A stretch of 64,000 nt of DNA from Haloprofundus salilacus (GTDB lineage: Archaea; Halobacteriota; Halobacteria; Halobacteriales; Haloferacaceae). This document shows positions 29,727 through 37,448 of the stretch, in pieces; positions within the stretch are counted from its first letter, which is position 1, and each line of letters opens with the position of its first letter. The stretch covers positions 1,736,001 to 1,800,000 of the forward strand of contig NZ_CP083723.1 in assembly GCF_020150815.1 (NCBI RefSeq), written 5' to 3'. The notes below the pieces were generated by a model. That model had not been told where the DNA came from. It worked only from the letters and a program-made list of their open reading frames with translations, and did no database searches. The position numbers and the translations under genes are program-made.

Positions 29727-31334
29727 TCACTCCGTCGACGGCGAGACGCCGTCGAAGTACGCGGTGAGCAGTTTTTGCTGACTCCGGCGGAGATGTTCGT
29801 GGAACGTCGGCGGCGACACGTCGAGCGCCTCGGCAACTTCCTCCGCGGTGCTGCCGCGCGGCCACTCGAAGAAATCGACGAGAAACGCCGTCTCCAGTAC
29901 CTCCCGCTGTCGCTCGGTCAGCGCGCTGTCGAGCGAGTTGCGGAACTCGACGCCCCGACTGTTCGTCCGTTCGCGCTCGCGCTGGGCGCACACGGCGACG
30001 TTCGGGAACCGATCCTGAAGCGCCGTGACGGCGGCGCGAACGTCGGCGACAGCGGGGAGTTCGACGACGAGTTTGCCGTCCGCACCGTCAGCGCGCGCGC
30101 TCCGGAGCACGCCGCCCAAGTCGGCGACGACCGACGCGAGCGCGTCGTCCGGCGACGTCAGTCGCAGGATGGATTCGTCGTCGCGTTCGGTGACGACGAC
30201 TGCGTCGCCGCCCGCCTCCCGCGCGGCCGCGACCACTGTCTCGGCCGCACCGCCGTCGACGCCGACGAACTCCGACAGAGAGTCGTCGTCGGCCGTGACG
30301 ATGCCCTCGATGGAGAGCGAGACGTCCGCCGCCGCCGCGACCCTGAGAAAGAACGGGCCGGGGGTCGTCACGTCGAGTTCGAGTTCGACGACGGCATCGC
30401 TGACGAGCGCGCGTCGCTTCTCGACGGCGTTGATGGCGTAGCCGATGGTCTCGCCCAGTTCCCTGAGCACGTCGAGTTCGTCCTCGTCAAACGCCGATGA
30501 GCGAGTAGCGTAGAGACAGAGCGCCCCGTAGTTCGCGTCGCGATAGACGATCGGGACCGCCGCCGCGGAGCTGAGGCCGCCCTCGGCGGCTTTCACCCGC
30601 GGGTCGAACGCGTCGTCGCCCGCGGCGTCGGCGACGCGGACCTCCTGCGTCCGAACGGCGTCCAGCGCGACCGCCCCCTCGCTGTCTATCTCCTCGGGCG
30701 TCACGTCGTCGTCGAGTCCCTGGCCGCTCGCCCACGTCCGCGGGACCGCAGACTCGCCGTCGTAGCCGAGTTCGCCGATCCACGCGAAGCGGTACGGCTC
30801 CTCGCTGGCGAGGTGGCTGCACACCTCCCGTTCTATCTCCTCGCGCGTCGACGCCCGAACGAGCGCCTCGTTGACCTCCCGGATGACCGCGTTGACGCGG
30901 TTCAGCGTCTCGACGCGCCTCGTCTGCCGCTGGAGTGCCTCGATGCGGCGGTTCCGCCCGGTGATGTCGCGGCCGATGCCGGAGATACCGACGGGGACGC
31001 CGTCGTCGTCGTGGAGCAGCGCGCCCGTGAACTCGTAGGGGATTCGCTCGCCGTCGGCGGTCAGAAGCGACGCCTCCTCCTGGGCTTCCCCCGTCTCGAC
31101 GACGCGGACGATAGCCTCCGAGATGGCCGCCTCGTCCTCGGGTGCGACGAAGTCCAGCGGCGCCATCTGCTCGATCTCGTCGTCGTCGTAGCCGGTCACC
31201 TCCCGGAGTCGGCTGTTCCAGCGGAGAAACTGGCCGTCGAGGTCGAACAGAAAGAAGACGTCGTTGAGCGTGTCGATGGCGCTGTCGAGCAACGCCGACG
31301 CCTCTTCGTCGACACCTTGTCGCTGCATTGCCAA
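29727..31334 (-). CDS. Bat-type regulator: PAS-GAF-HTH_10
   Basis: 535 residues. PAS domain about 15-125 (ALLDSAIDTLNDVFFLFDLDGQF, YEFTGALLHDDDGVPVGISGIGRDITGR), GAF domain about 150-305 (EREVCSHLASEEPYRFAWIGEL, IVYRDANYGALCLYATRS), a haloarchaeal Bat linker domain about 310-460, and a C-terminal HTH_10 about 468-525 (SALTERQREVLETAFLVDFFEWPRGSTAEEVAEALDVSPPTFHEHLRRSQQ). It is a cytoplasmic one-component sensor related to the bacterio-opsin activator; PAS/GAF may sense redox, oxygen or light. No opsin or carotenoid gene adjoins, so its target is unknown. It might control the protease gene upstream. Confidence 0.9.
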   Translation of the reverse strand: MAMQRQGVDEEASALLDSAIDTLNDVFFLFDLDGQFLRWNSRLREVTGYDDDEIEQMAPLDFVAPEDEAAISEAIVRVVETGEAQEEASLLTADGERIPYEFTGALLHDDDGVPVGISGIGRDITGRNRRIEALQRQTRRVETLNRVNAVIREVNEALVRASTREEIEREVCSHLASEEPYRFAWIGELGYDGESAVPRTWASGQGLDDDVTPEEIDSEGAVALDAVRTQEVRVADAAGDDAFDPRVKAAEGGLSSAAAVPIVYRDANYGALCLYATRSSAFDEDELDVLRELGETIGYAINAVEKRRALVSDAVVELELDVTTPGPFFLRVAAAADVSLSIEGIVTADDDSLSEFVGVDGGAAETVVAAAREAGGDAVVVTERDDESILRLTSPDDALASVVADLGGVLRSARADGADGKLVVELPAVADVRAAVTALQDRFPNVAVCAQRERERTNSRGVEFRNSLDSALTERQREVLETAFLVDFFEWPRGSTAEEVAEALDVSPPTFHEHLRRSQQKLLTAYFDGVSPSTE

Positions 31335-31441
31335 GTGGTTCGGGTCAAAGAATAATAAGCAACGAGGTACCTGTCGTCAGGTCGAAGCGAGGACGGGAGA
31401 GAAGGGCCCGAGTGTGTCGAGGAGCGGCCCCGGCGGTCGGC

Positions 31442-34261
31442 TCAGGTGCTCTGACCGAAGACGACGTTCGTGTCGCTCGTCCCGTCGAGTTGGACCCACG
31501 TCTTTCCGCCGTCAGCGGAGACCTGTAGCGGCCCGAAGGTGTACTCGCCGCTCTCCTCCAGCGTCGTTGGCGCCTCGGCGAAGTACGTCGCCGAGAGCGT
31601 CTCGGCCTTCCCCTCGAAGTAGACGTATGTCTTCCCGTCAAACTCGTCGACCTCGGTACGTTTGACGTCGTTGGAGTGTGGTTCATGAACCGTCCACGCG
31701 CCAGGGACGACGTCGCGGACCCGCACCTTGTCGCTCGCTTCGACGGTCACGTCCACCTGGTTCGTCTGCCCGCCGGTGAAGGCGGAGCCGTCGTCGCTTC
31801 GCGTGCCCGACGCCGTGAACGACTGTCGCGCTTCGACGGAGAGGTCGACGTGCGCCTGTACGTCCGTGCCGTTGACCGCACCGGGGACGTTCACCAACTT
31901 CGCAACGACCGCGTAGACGCCGCCGTCGGTCGTGAAGGTGAGCGACCCGTCGCCAGAGAGCGCCTGCGCCCGCGCGACGACGTTCGGTTCGCCGTTCTCG
32001 GCGGGACTCTCGAGGTCGTAGACGAACAGGTCGAGGTGGGGCGCGCTCTCCGCGGCGCCCGCGTTCGCGCCGGCATAGTGGTCGAAGGCGAGGTCGACCG
32101 CATAGGTGCCCGCGTCGACGTCGAGGTAGCCCGCGAGCGCACGCTCGTCGTCGGGGACGCTCAGTCCGACCGAACCCGTCGTGATTCCCGAAAGTTCGTG
32201 CGTCACGGCGTCGATGGCCGCGCCCGGGTTGATTCGGCCGTAGCCCTCGTAGGGGTCTCGGTCGCCGAAGTCGTACGTCGGGACGTGTGCGCGATGGTAC
32301 GGCGCGGCCGTGAACGCCGTTTCCGTCGCCGTCGCCAGCAATACCTGCTTGAGACGGAGCGCGTCGTCGGCCGTCGAATCCGCCGGTTCCGGGAGCGCGA
32401 CGCTCTCGGGGGCGTCGGCCTCCATCGCCTCGGCGACGAGGTTGGCTGTCCCGGTGACGTACGGCGCGGCCATGCTGGTTCCCGCCTTCCCGGTGTAGTC
32501 GCGGATGGGCGGCTGGTCGCTCTCAGGCACGGTCGGGTCGCCGTTCTCGGCCGCGCGAGCGAGGTCCGTCAGCGTCCCGCCCGGCGCAGCGACGTCGGGT
32601 TTGCGGTAGAGCGTGTTCGTGTCCTCGTCGTAGACGGCCAGTCCCCCGCTGCTGTAGGAAGTGAGTCCGTCGAGCGGCCCCGTCGCGACCGTCGAGATGG
32701 ACTCGTCGGCGAGCGCCGGACCGCCGGAGTTGGCGGGTGTCGCGCTGTTGCCCGCCGACGCGGCGACGAGGATGCCCGCCGCGGAAATGTCGGCGATGAG
32801 CGACGGGTCGGCCGCGAGGAGGCCACCGGTCGCGCCGAGCGGTGCGCCGCCGACGTAGCCCCACGACATGTTCACCGTTCGGAGGTTGAACTCGCTCGCG
32901 AACCGCTCGGCGTACGTCGCGAGGTCGGCCGTCGCGCCGCCGAGCCCCTGCAAGCCGACGATGCCCGCGTTCGGCGCGAGACCGGCGTGAACCGTCGTCG
33001 CACCGTCGTTGGTTCGGTCGCCGACCGTCTCGTCCGCGCGGAGGAACGCGCCGACGGTGAGGCTTTCGACTGTCGCCGCCGTCGCGAGTTCGCCGTCGAG
33101 TGCCGTGACGTGAACTGTGTACGTCGCTTCGCCCGAGTCGTGGACGGTCGGCGCGTCGACGAGGTTGTTGTCCCACTCGCTCGTGTCGCTGCCGAGAGTC
33201 GAGGCGGCGAGTTCCGTGCCGTCCGGTCCCTCGATTCGTATCTCGACGAGGTTACCGTAGACGGACGCGAAGACGCCCGTGTCGGCGCGGGCGGAGAGTT
33301 CGTAAGAGAGCGCGTCACCGGCCGCCAGCGTCGTTCGCGGGGCCTCCTCGGTCACGCGCTCGGGGTCGACGGCGCTCGCACGACCGCTTCCGGCCATGAT
33401 GGACGACACGTGCGTCCCGTGGCCGTTTTCGTCGCGGGGGCGGTCGTACCGGCCGTAGCGCGACCCCTCGTCGTACCAGCCGACGGTCTTCATCGTCCCG
33501 GGCTTGATGTTCCCGTTGCTGCCGAATACCTTCCCGGTGAACTCAGTGAGCGAACCCTCGTAGCGGTAGTAGTCCGCACCGATGTCGTAGTCCGTGACGA
33601 GACTGGCGTACGTCTCGACGACGAACGCGTACGTCTCGCCGCCGTTGACGTCGACGGTGATTCGCTCGGGCATCTCGGCTGTCGCCGCCGTGGCGACCCG
33701 GTCACCCGAGGCGTCTTCGACGTAGAATTCGAGGTCGTTCACGTCCGCGACCGACCACGAGAGTTCGGCTACGACCTCGTCGGCGTCGGCTGGCGCGACG
33801 AACTCGTGGCGTCGAACGTCGGGGGTGACGAACGAACCCGGTCCGATGGTGCCCGAGAAGGACTCGCCACCGTCGAGTTCGACGCGATCGACGGCGTCAG
33901 AACTGTCGGTCGTGAGTACCAACTCGCCGTCGCGTGTCACCGCTCGCACGCCGTTCCACGGGCCGAGATCCGGATGTCTCGCGTCGACGCCACTGTCAGT
34001 GAGACCGACCGGGCGGTCGAGTCGGCCGCGATAGCCGCGCCGCCAGGCATGAATCGCCTCTCGTACCCGCCAGTTCAGAAAGCGCTCGTCCGTAGCCGAC
34101 GCGGTCGTCCCCGCGGCTTCGGCGGTGGACGCACCAACGCCGAGGAGTCCGGCTCCGACCAGCGCACCCGTCGTCCCCAGAACCGTCCGTCGGGTGAGTC
34201 CGTCGGCGTCTCTCTCAGTGGTGTCGTCGAATTCGTCACTTCGTGAGTCATCCTGTCGCAT
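31442..34261 (-). CDS. Tat-secreted S8 subtilase with two insert domains
   Basis: 939 residues. Tat signal LTRRTVLGTTGALVGAGLLGVGA (about 22-45). Catalytic triad: Asp89 in LTDSGVDARHPD, His281 in NGHGTHVSS, Ser596 in AGTSMAAPYVTG; oxyanion Asn505 in ASAGN. Between Asp89 and His281 lie about 190 residues instead of the usual 30-40; the insert (about 120-235) has beta-rich PPC-like sequence. A second insert of about 115 residues (about 305-415) follows the His. No I9 propeptide is evident between the signal and the core. The C-terminal 250 residues form beta domains, with VGLSVPDDERALAGYLDVDAGTYAVDLAF. It should act outside the cell as a protease. AT-rich promoter region 34262-34330. Confidence 0.88.
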   Translation of the reverse strand: MRQDDSRSDEFDDTTERDADGLTRRTVLGTTGALVGAGLLGVGASTAEAAGTTASATDERFLNWRVREAIHAWRRGYRGRLDRPVGLTDSGVDARHPDLGPWNGVRAVTRDGELVLTTDSSDAVDRVELDGGESFSGTIGPGSFVTPDVRRHEFVAPADADEVVAELSWSVADVNDLEFYVEDASGDRVATAATAEMPERITVDVNGGETYAFVVETYASLVTDYDIGADYYRYEGSLTEFTGKVFGSNGNIKPGTMKTVGWYDEGSRYGRYDRPRDENGHGTHVSSIMAGSGRASAVDPERVTEEAPRTTLAAGDALSYELSARADTGVFASVYGNLVEIRIEGPDGTELAASTLGSDTSEWDNNLVDAPTVHDSGEATYTVHVTALDGELATAATVESLTVGAFLRADETVGDRTNDGATTVHAGLAPNAGIVGLQGLGGATADLATYAERFASEFNLRTVNMSWGYVGGAPLGATGGLLAADPSLIADISAAGILVAASAGNSATPANSGGPALADESISTVATGPLDGLTSYSSGGLAVYDEDTNTLYRKPDVAAPGGTLTDLARAAENGDPTVPESDQPPIRDYTGKAGTSMAAPYVTGTANLVAEAMEADAPESVALPEPADSTADDALRLKQVLLATATETAFTAAPYHRAHVPTYDFGDRDPYEGYGRINPGAAIDAVTHELSGITTGSVGLSVPDDERALAGYLDVDAGTYAVDLAFDHYAGANAGAAESAPHLDLFVYDLESPAENGEPNVVARAQALSGDGSLTFTTDGGVYAVVAKLVNVPGAVNGTDVQAHVDLSVEARQSFTASGTRSDDGSAFTGGQTNQVDVTVEASDKVRVRDVVPGAWTVHEPHSNDVKRTEVDEFDGKTYVYFEGKAETLSATYFAEAPTTLEESGEYTFGPLQVSADGGKTWVQLDGTSDTNVVFGQST

Positions 34262-34574
34262 ACGTCATGGAAGAATATAGTAAATAAGTAAAGAATATAT
34301 CCTAAGTATATAGGTAGCTCGAGCAATGATTTTCAGGTTGACCGTTTTTGAGGTTCTCCCCACCTCTAGACGGTGGTGAGCGAGAAGGGCGTCGTCGTCC
34401 AAACGCCGCCGGGGAGCGACGAAGACGCCGCTGCGAATCACTTCGAGTGAATACGAGCGAGTTCCAGTGGTCGAAGCGAGTTCGAGCGGGTTCGAACGGA
34501 TTCGAGTCCACTGGGAGCCGCCCCCGACCACTCCCGACCGCTCGATTCCGCGCTGACCGTTCAAAGTCGAAGAG
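34262..34574. other. Intergenic region with promoter and TTCGAG-type repeats
   Basis: 313 nt between the two protease genes. The part next to the downstream gene (34262-34330) is AT-rich with several TATA-like elements on the minus strand (GGATATATTC near 34293-34302). From 34441 to 34515 short degenerate repeats of TTCGAG/GCGAG occur, flanked by CCAGTGG (34464-34470) and CCACTGG (34508-34514), which could form a 7-9 bp stem. No gene is seen. Confidence 0.5.
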
Positions 34575-35999
34575 TCAGACGAGCGTCGTCTCGTCGAACG
34601 TCGCAAAGTCGCCAGCCTCCGCCCGTTCGACGGCGTCGTAGGCGTCGACGAACCCGGCGCCAGCGCTGGCCGGTTCGTAACTCGAACGCGCGTCCTCAGC
34701 CTCGGCTTCGAGCGTTGCGAGCAACTCGCGTGCGGTCGGTCGACTCCCCTGTGCGGCGACGTGTGCGTCGACACACAGCGCGGCGATACCCGAAACGTGC
34801 GGGCAGGCCATGCTCGTCCCGCTGATGCTCGCGTAGTACAGTTCGCCGTCGTCGACAGTCGTCGCTCCCAGCGGGTCGTCCGGAGACATCGTGCTCACGA
34901 TGGCGTTGCCGGGCGCGGCGACGCCGGGACGGTAGACGCCCAGCGGTCCCGCGACTTCGCCGGTCTCGTAGTACGTCTCGAGGTTCGACAGCGCTGTGGC
35001 GCGGTCGTAGTTGCTCCCGTCGTTACGGCCGCGCGAGGAGAAGTCGGTGATCTCCTTCTGGTCGTTCGTCGCGGCGACGCCGAGGACGTGCGGCGCTTTC
35101 GCGTAGTCGTTCAGTGTGTCGTAGTCGGGACCGTCGTTGCTAGCGGCGAACACCGGGAGGATGTCCGCCTGGTAGGCGTACCACGACGCGACGTTGAGCG
35201 TCGCGTCCGGGTCGAAGTCGTCGGTGCTCGACACGCCGTAGGAGTTCGAGACGACCTGGTACGTCGAGCCGTCGCCGTTTTCGAGCATGTGGTCGAACGC
35301 CGCGGCGGCTTTCAGTACCGAAATCCCGGCGCTGGTCGAGTAGGAGGTGAGCGTCGCCTCCGGAGCCATCCCGCGATACTGGCCGTCGCTGGCGCTGCCG
35401 TCGCCGGCGACGGTGCCCGAGCAGTGAGTCCCGTGGCCGATCTCGTCGGTGTCGAGACCGCCGACTTCGGGCCACAGCGTCTCGGTGCCGGTGAGTTCCA
35501 GCGGGTCGCCGGCCCACTGGTAGTTGGCGTCGAGGTTGGCCGCTAGGTCGGGGTGGTCGCCGTCGATGCCGCTGTCGATGACGACGACGTGGGCGTTCTC
35601 GCCGGCGTAGTTCAACTGCTCTTGGACCGCCGCCGCCCGCGTCAGTTCGCGCCCGTCGTCGTTGAACAGTTCGAGGTCGCGGTTCGCCTCGACGTAGCGC
35701 ACCTCGTCCCAGTCGGCGACGGCCTCGATCTGCGTCCCCGTCAGTCGGGTGAATCCGACCGGGAGAACGGAGAACTCGTAGTAGCCGTCGACGAGGTCGA
35801 GCGAGTCCAGAAGCGACACGTCGTCGGACGACTCAAAGACGACGAGGGCCTCTTGCAGCGCGTCGCTCGCCGTGTCGAGCGTCTCGTCGACGAGTGAGGT
35901 GAGCGTCCCCGCTTGCGCGCGACCCGCCAACGGTACGAGTGACGCCGCGCCAGTCAGTTTCAGCACAGTTCGTCTGTCTACGGTGAAATCGTCTACCAT
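34575..35999 (-). CDS. Halolysin-like S8 serine protease
   Basis: 474 residues from ATG 35999; the longer frame would run over a good TATA box (GAGTATAATCG, 36058-36068). Tat signal DRRTVLKLTGAASLVPLAGRAQA (8-30), then an I9-like propeptide about 31-110 (ALVVFESSDDVSLL, YEFSVLPVGFTRLTGTQIEAV), then the core with Asp142 (VVIDSGIDGDHPD), His189 (GHGTHCSG), Asn288 (FAASNDG) and Ser396 (SGTSMACPHVSG). Extracellular protease of halolysin type, but without the C-terminal extension of classic halolysins. Same strand as the larger subtilase but separated by 313 nt, so separately controlled. Confidence 0.9.
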   Translation of the reverse strand: MVDDFTVDRRTVLKLTGAASLVPLAGRAQAGTLTSLVDETLDTASDALQEALVVFESSDDVSLLDSLDLVDGYYEFSVLPVGFTRLTGTQIEAVADWDEVRYVEANRDLELFNDDGRELTRAAAVQEQLNYAGENAHVVVIDSGIDGDHPDLAANLDANYQWAGDPLELTGTETLWPEVGGLDTDEIGHGTHCSGTVAGDGSASDGQYRGMAPEATLTSYSTSAGISVLKAAAAFDHMLENGDGSTYQVVSNSYGVSSTDDFDPDATLNVASWYAYQADILPVFAASNDGPDYDTLNDYAKAPHVLGVAATNDQKEITDFSSRGRNDGSNYDRATALSNLETYYETGEVAGPLGVYRPGVAAPGNAIVSTMSPDDPLGATTVDDGELYYASISGTSMACPHVSGIAALCVDAHVAAQGSRPTARELLATLEAEAEDARSSYEPASAGAGFVDAYDAVERAEAGDFATFDETTLV

Positions 36000-36113
36000 G
36001 GTTCGAGGGTGGGCGTCGGAGAGACGCGTGCGGCGGATGTTTCCATTCCCCCACACTACGATTATACTCCGACCGATCTGCAATTTTAACCGAGGTGATA
36101 AAAGACGCGAGCC

Positions 36114-36127
36114 TAACTGGTTAGGAT
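36114..36127. promoter_or_regulatory. Inverted repeat CCTAAC-TG-GTTAGG
   Basis: CCTAACTGGTTAGG has perfect 6-bp arms with a 2-nt centre. It lies about 50 nt upstream of the protease TATA box on the minus strand and about 195 nt beyond the stop of the Pta-like gene. A minus-strand T-rich run (TCTTTT) follows it by 6 nt, as in the copy at 29713-29726. It may be a protease operator or a terminator of the acd-side genes. Confidence 0.4.
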
Positions 36128-36322
36128 TAGACTATATTCGAGCCTGAATGAACCCGCGAAAGGATGAACTGCCGAAATCGGTGAGCCGCGAGCGTCACTG
36201 GCGAGAGAGCCGGTCGGAGAAGCCGTGCGTCGTGGCGGACAAACGTACGTCACCGGTCCAAAAACCGTTACCACAGGCGAGCGTTCGTCCTCTCGAAGGG
36301 AAACTCCCGCAGCGGCGACTAG

Positions 36323-37423
36323 TTACTCGTCGTCGCTCTCGCTGTCGGTCGCTTTCGGGACGAGGGCGTCCACGTCGGCGTGTTCGAACAGCAACTCGCG
36401 CATCAGTTCGACGGTCCGTTCGTCGCGCGTCCGGCCGCCGCGGATGATCTCCTCGGCGCGGTCGATAGCCGACAGCGTGTCGGCGTTGAGCACGAGCACC
36501 GGCACGCCTTCAGACTCGGCACGGCCAACGACGGCGCCCGATGGCCGGTGTCCGCCGGTGAGGACGAGACACTTCACGCCGGGCGCCTGGAGCGCGGCTG
36601 TCTGGATGTCCGCGCGGTCGCCGCCGGTGATGACGGCGGCGTCCTTCGTCCGGCGGAAGTAGCGAAGCGCCTCGTCCGCGCCCATCGCGCCGACGAGGAA
36701 CCGTTCGACGTAGGCGTCGGTCGGCGCGTCGGTGACGAGTTCCGCGCCGAGTTCGTCGGCGAGGTCGGCGACCGAGACACCGGCGAGTTCGCGTTCGCGC
36801 GGAACGACGCCCAGGACGGGCACGTCTCGGCTTTCGAGGAAGGAGACGACCTCCGTCTCCAGTTCGTCGTAAGCGGCGTCGCCGACGCGGTTGAACAGCA
36901 CGCCCGCAAGGCGCTCCTCGCCCTCGTCGCGCACGTCGTCGACGGCGGCGAGTACGTCGTCGAGGTCGGCTGGCGTCGCGTATTCGGCGACGAGAACGAC
37001 TTTCGCGTCGAGCAGGTCGGCGACTTCGGGGTCGGTGAGGTCGACGAGGCCGCCGGTGGTGTGTTTGCCGCCGCCCTCGACGAGCATCAGGTCCGTATCC
37101 GCCGCGAGGGTCGCGTAGTACTCGCGGACGATTTCGGCGAGTTCCTCGCCGCTCTCCTGACCGCGAACCGCGCCCTGCATGAACGTCGGCGAATAGACGA
37201 TAGGCTCCATCTCGTGCATCTCGGCGTCGGTGCCGAGCAGTTCGCGCGCGAGCATCGGGTCCTCGTCGAGCGTCTTGCCGACGTTGCTCTGCAGGCGCGT
37301 CCCCTTTGGCTTCATGTAGCCGACCGAGAGGCCGCGGTCCTGCGCGAGCAGGCCGAGCGCGAGCGTCACCGCAGTCTTTCCGGTACTGTCCTGCGTCGAG
37401 GTCACCAGTAGGGTTTCAGTCAT
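36323..37423 (-). CDS. Pta-like P-loop/DRTGG protein (phosphotransacetylase family)
   Basis: 366 residues. The N-terminal half is a BioD-like P-loop domain (TSTQDSTGKTAVTLALGLLA; MLVEGGGKHTTGGLVDLTD); the C-terminal part (about 215-330) is a DRTGG domain (AAVITGGDRADIQTAALQAPGVKCLVLTGGHRPS). This matches the N-terminal part of long bacterial phosphate acetyltransferases but lacks the Pta catalytic domain, so it is unlikely to make acetyl phosphate. It is in the same direction and 25 nt downstream of the ADP-forming acetyl-CoA synthetase gene, so a regulatory role in acetate/acetyl-CoA balance is a fair inference. Confidence 0.85.
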   Translation of the reverse strand: MTETLLVTSTQDSTGKTAVTLALGLLAQDRGLSVGYMKPKGTRLQSNVGKTLDEDPMLARELLGTDAEMHEMEPIVYSPTFMQGAVRGQESGEELAEIVREYYATLAADTDLMLVEGGGKHTTGGLVDLTDPEVADLLDAKVVLVAEYATPADLDDVLAAVDDVRDEGEERLAGVLFNRVGDAAYDELETEVVSFLESRDVPVLGVVPRERELAGVSVADLADELGAELVTDAPTDAYVERFLVGAMGADEALRYFRRTKDAAVITGGDRADIQTAALQAPGVKCLVLTGGHRPSGAVVGRAESEGVPVLVLNADTLSAIDRAEEIIRGGRTRDERTVELMRELLFEHADVDALVPKATDSESDDE

Positions 37424-37448
37424 GAGTGTGTGAGGGTTGTGTGGTCGC

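Noticed and set aside
34441-34515. Short TTCGAG/GCGAG repeats as a possible CRISPR or tRNA
   Set aside because: Repeats are degenerate, without regular spacers, and no cloverleaf can be drawn.
36000-36083. Longer N-terminus for the halolysin-like protease
   Set aside because: It would translate across the likely TATA box and push the Tat motif away from the N-terminus; ATG 35999 gives a normal signal peptide.
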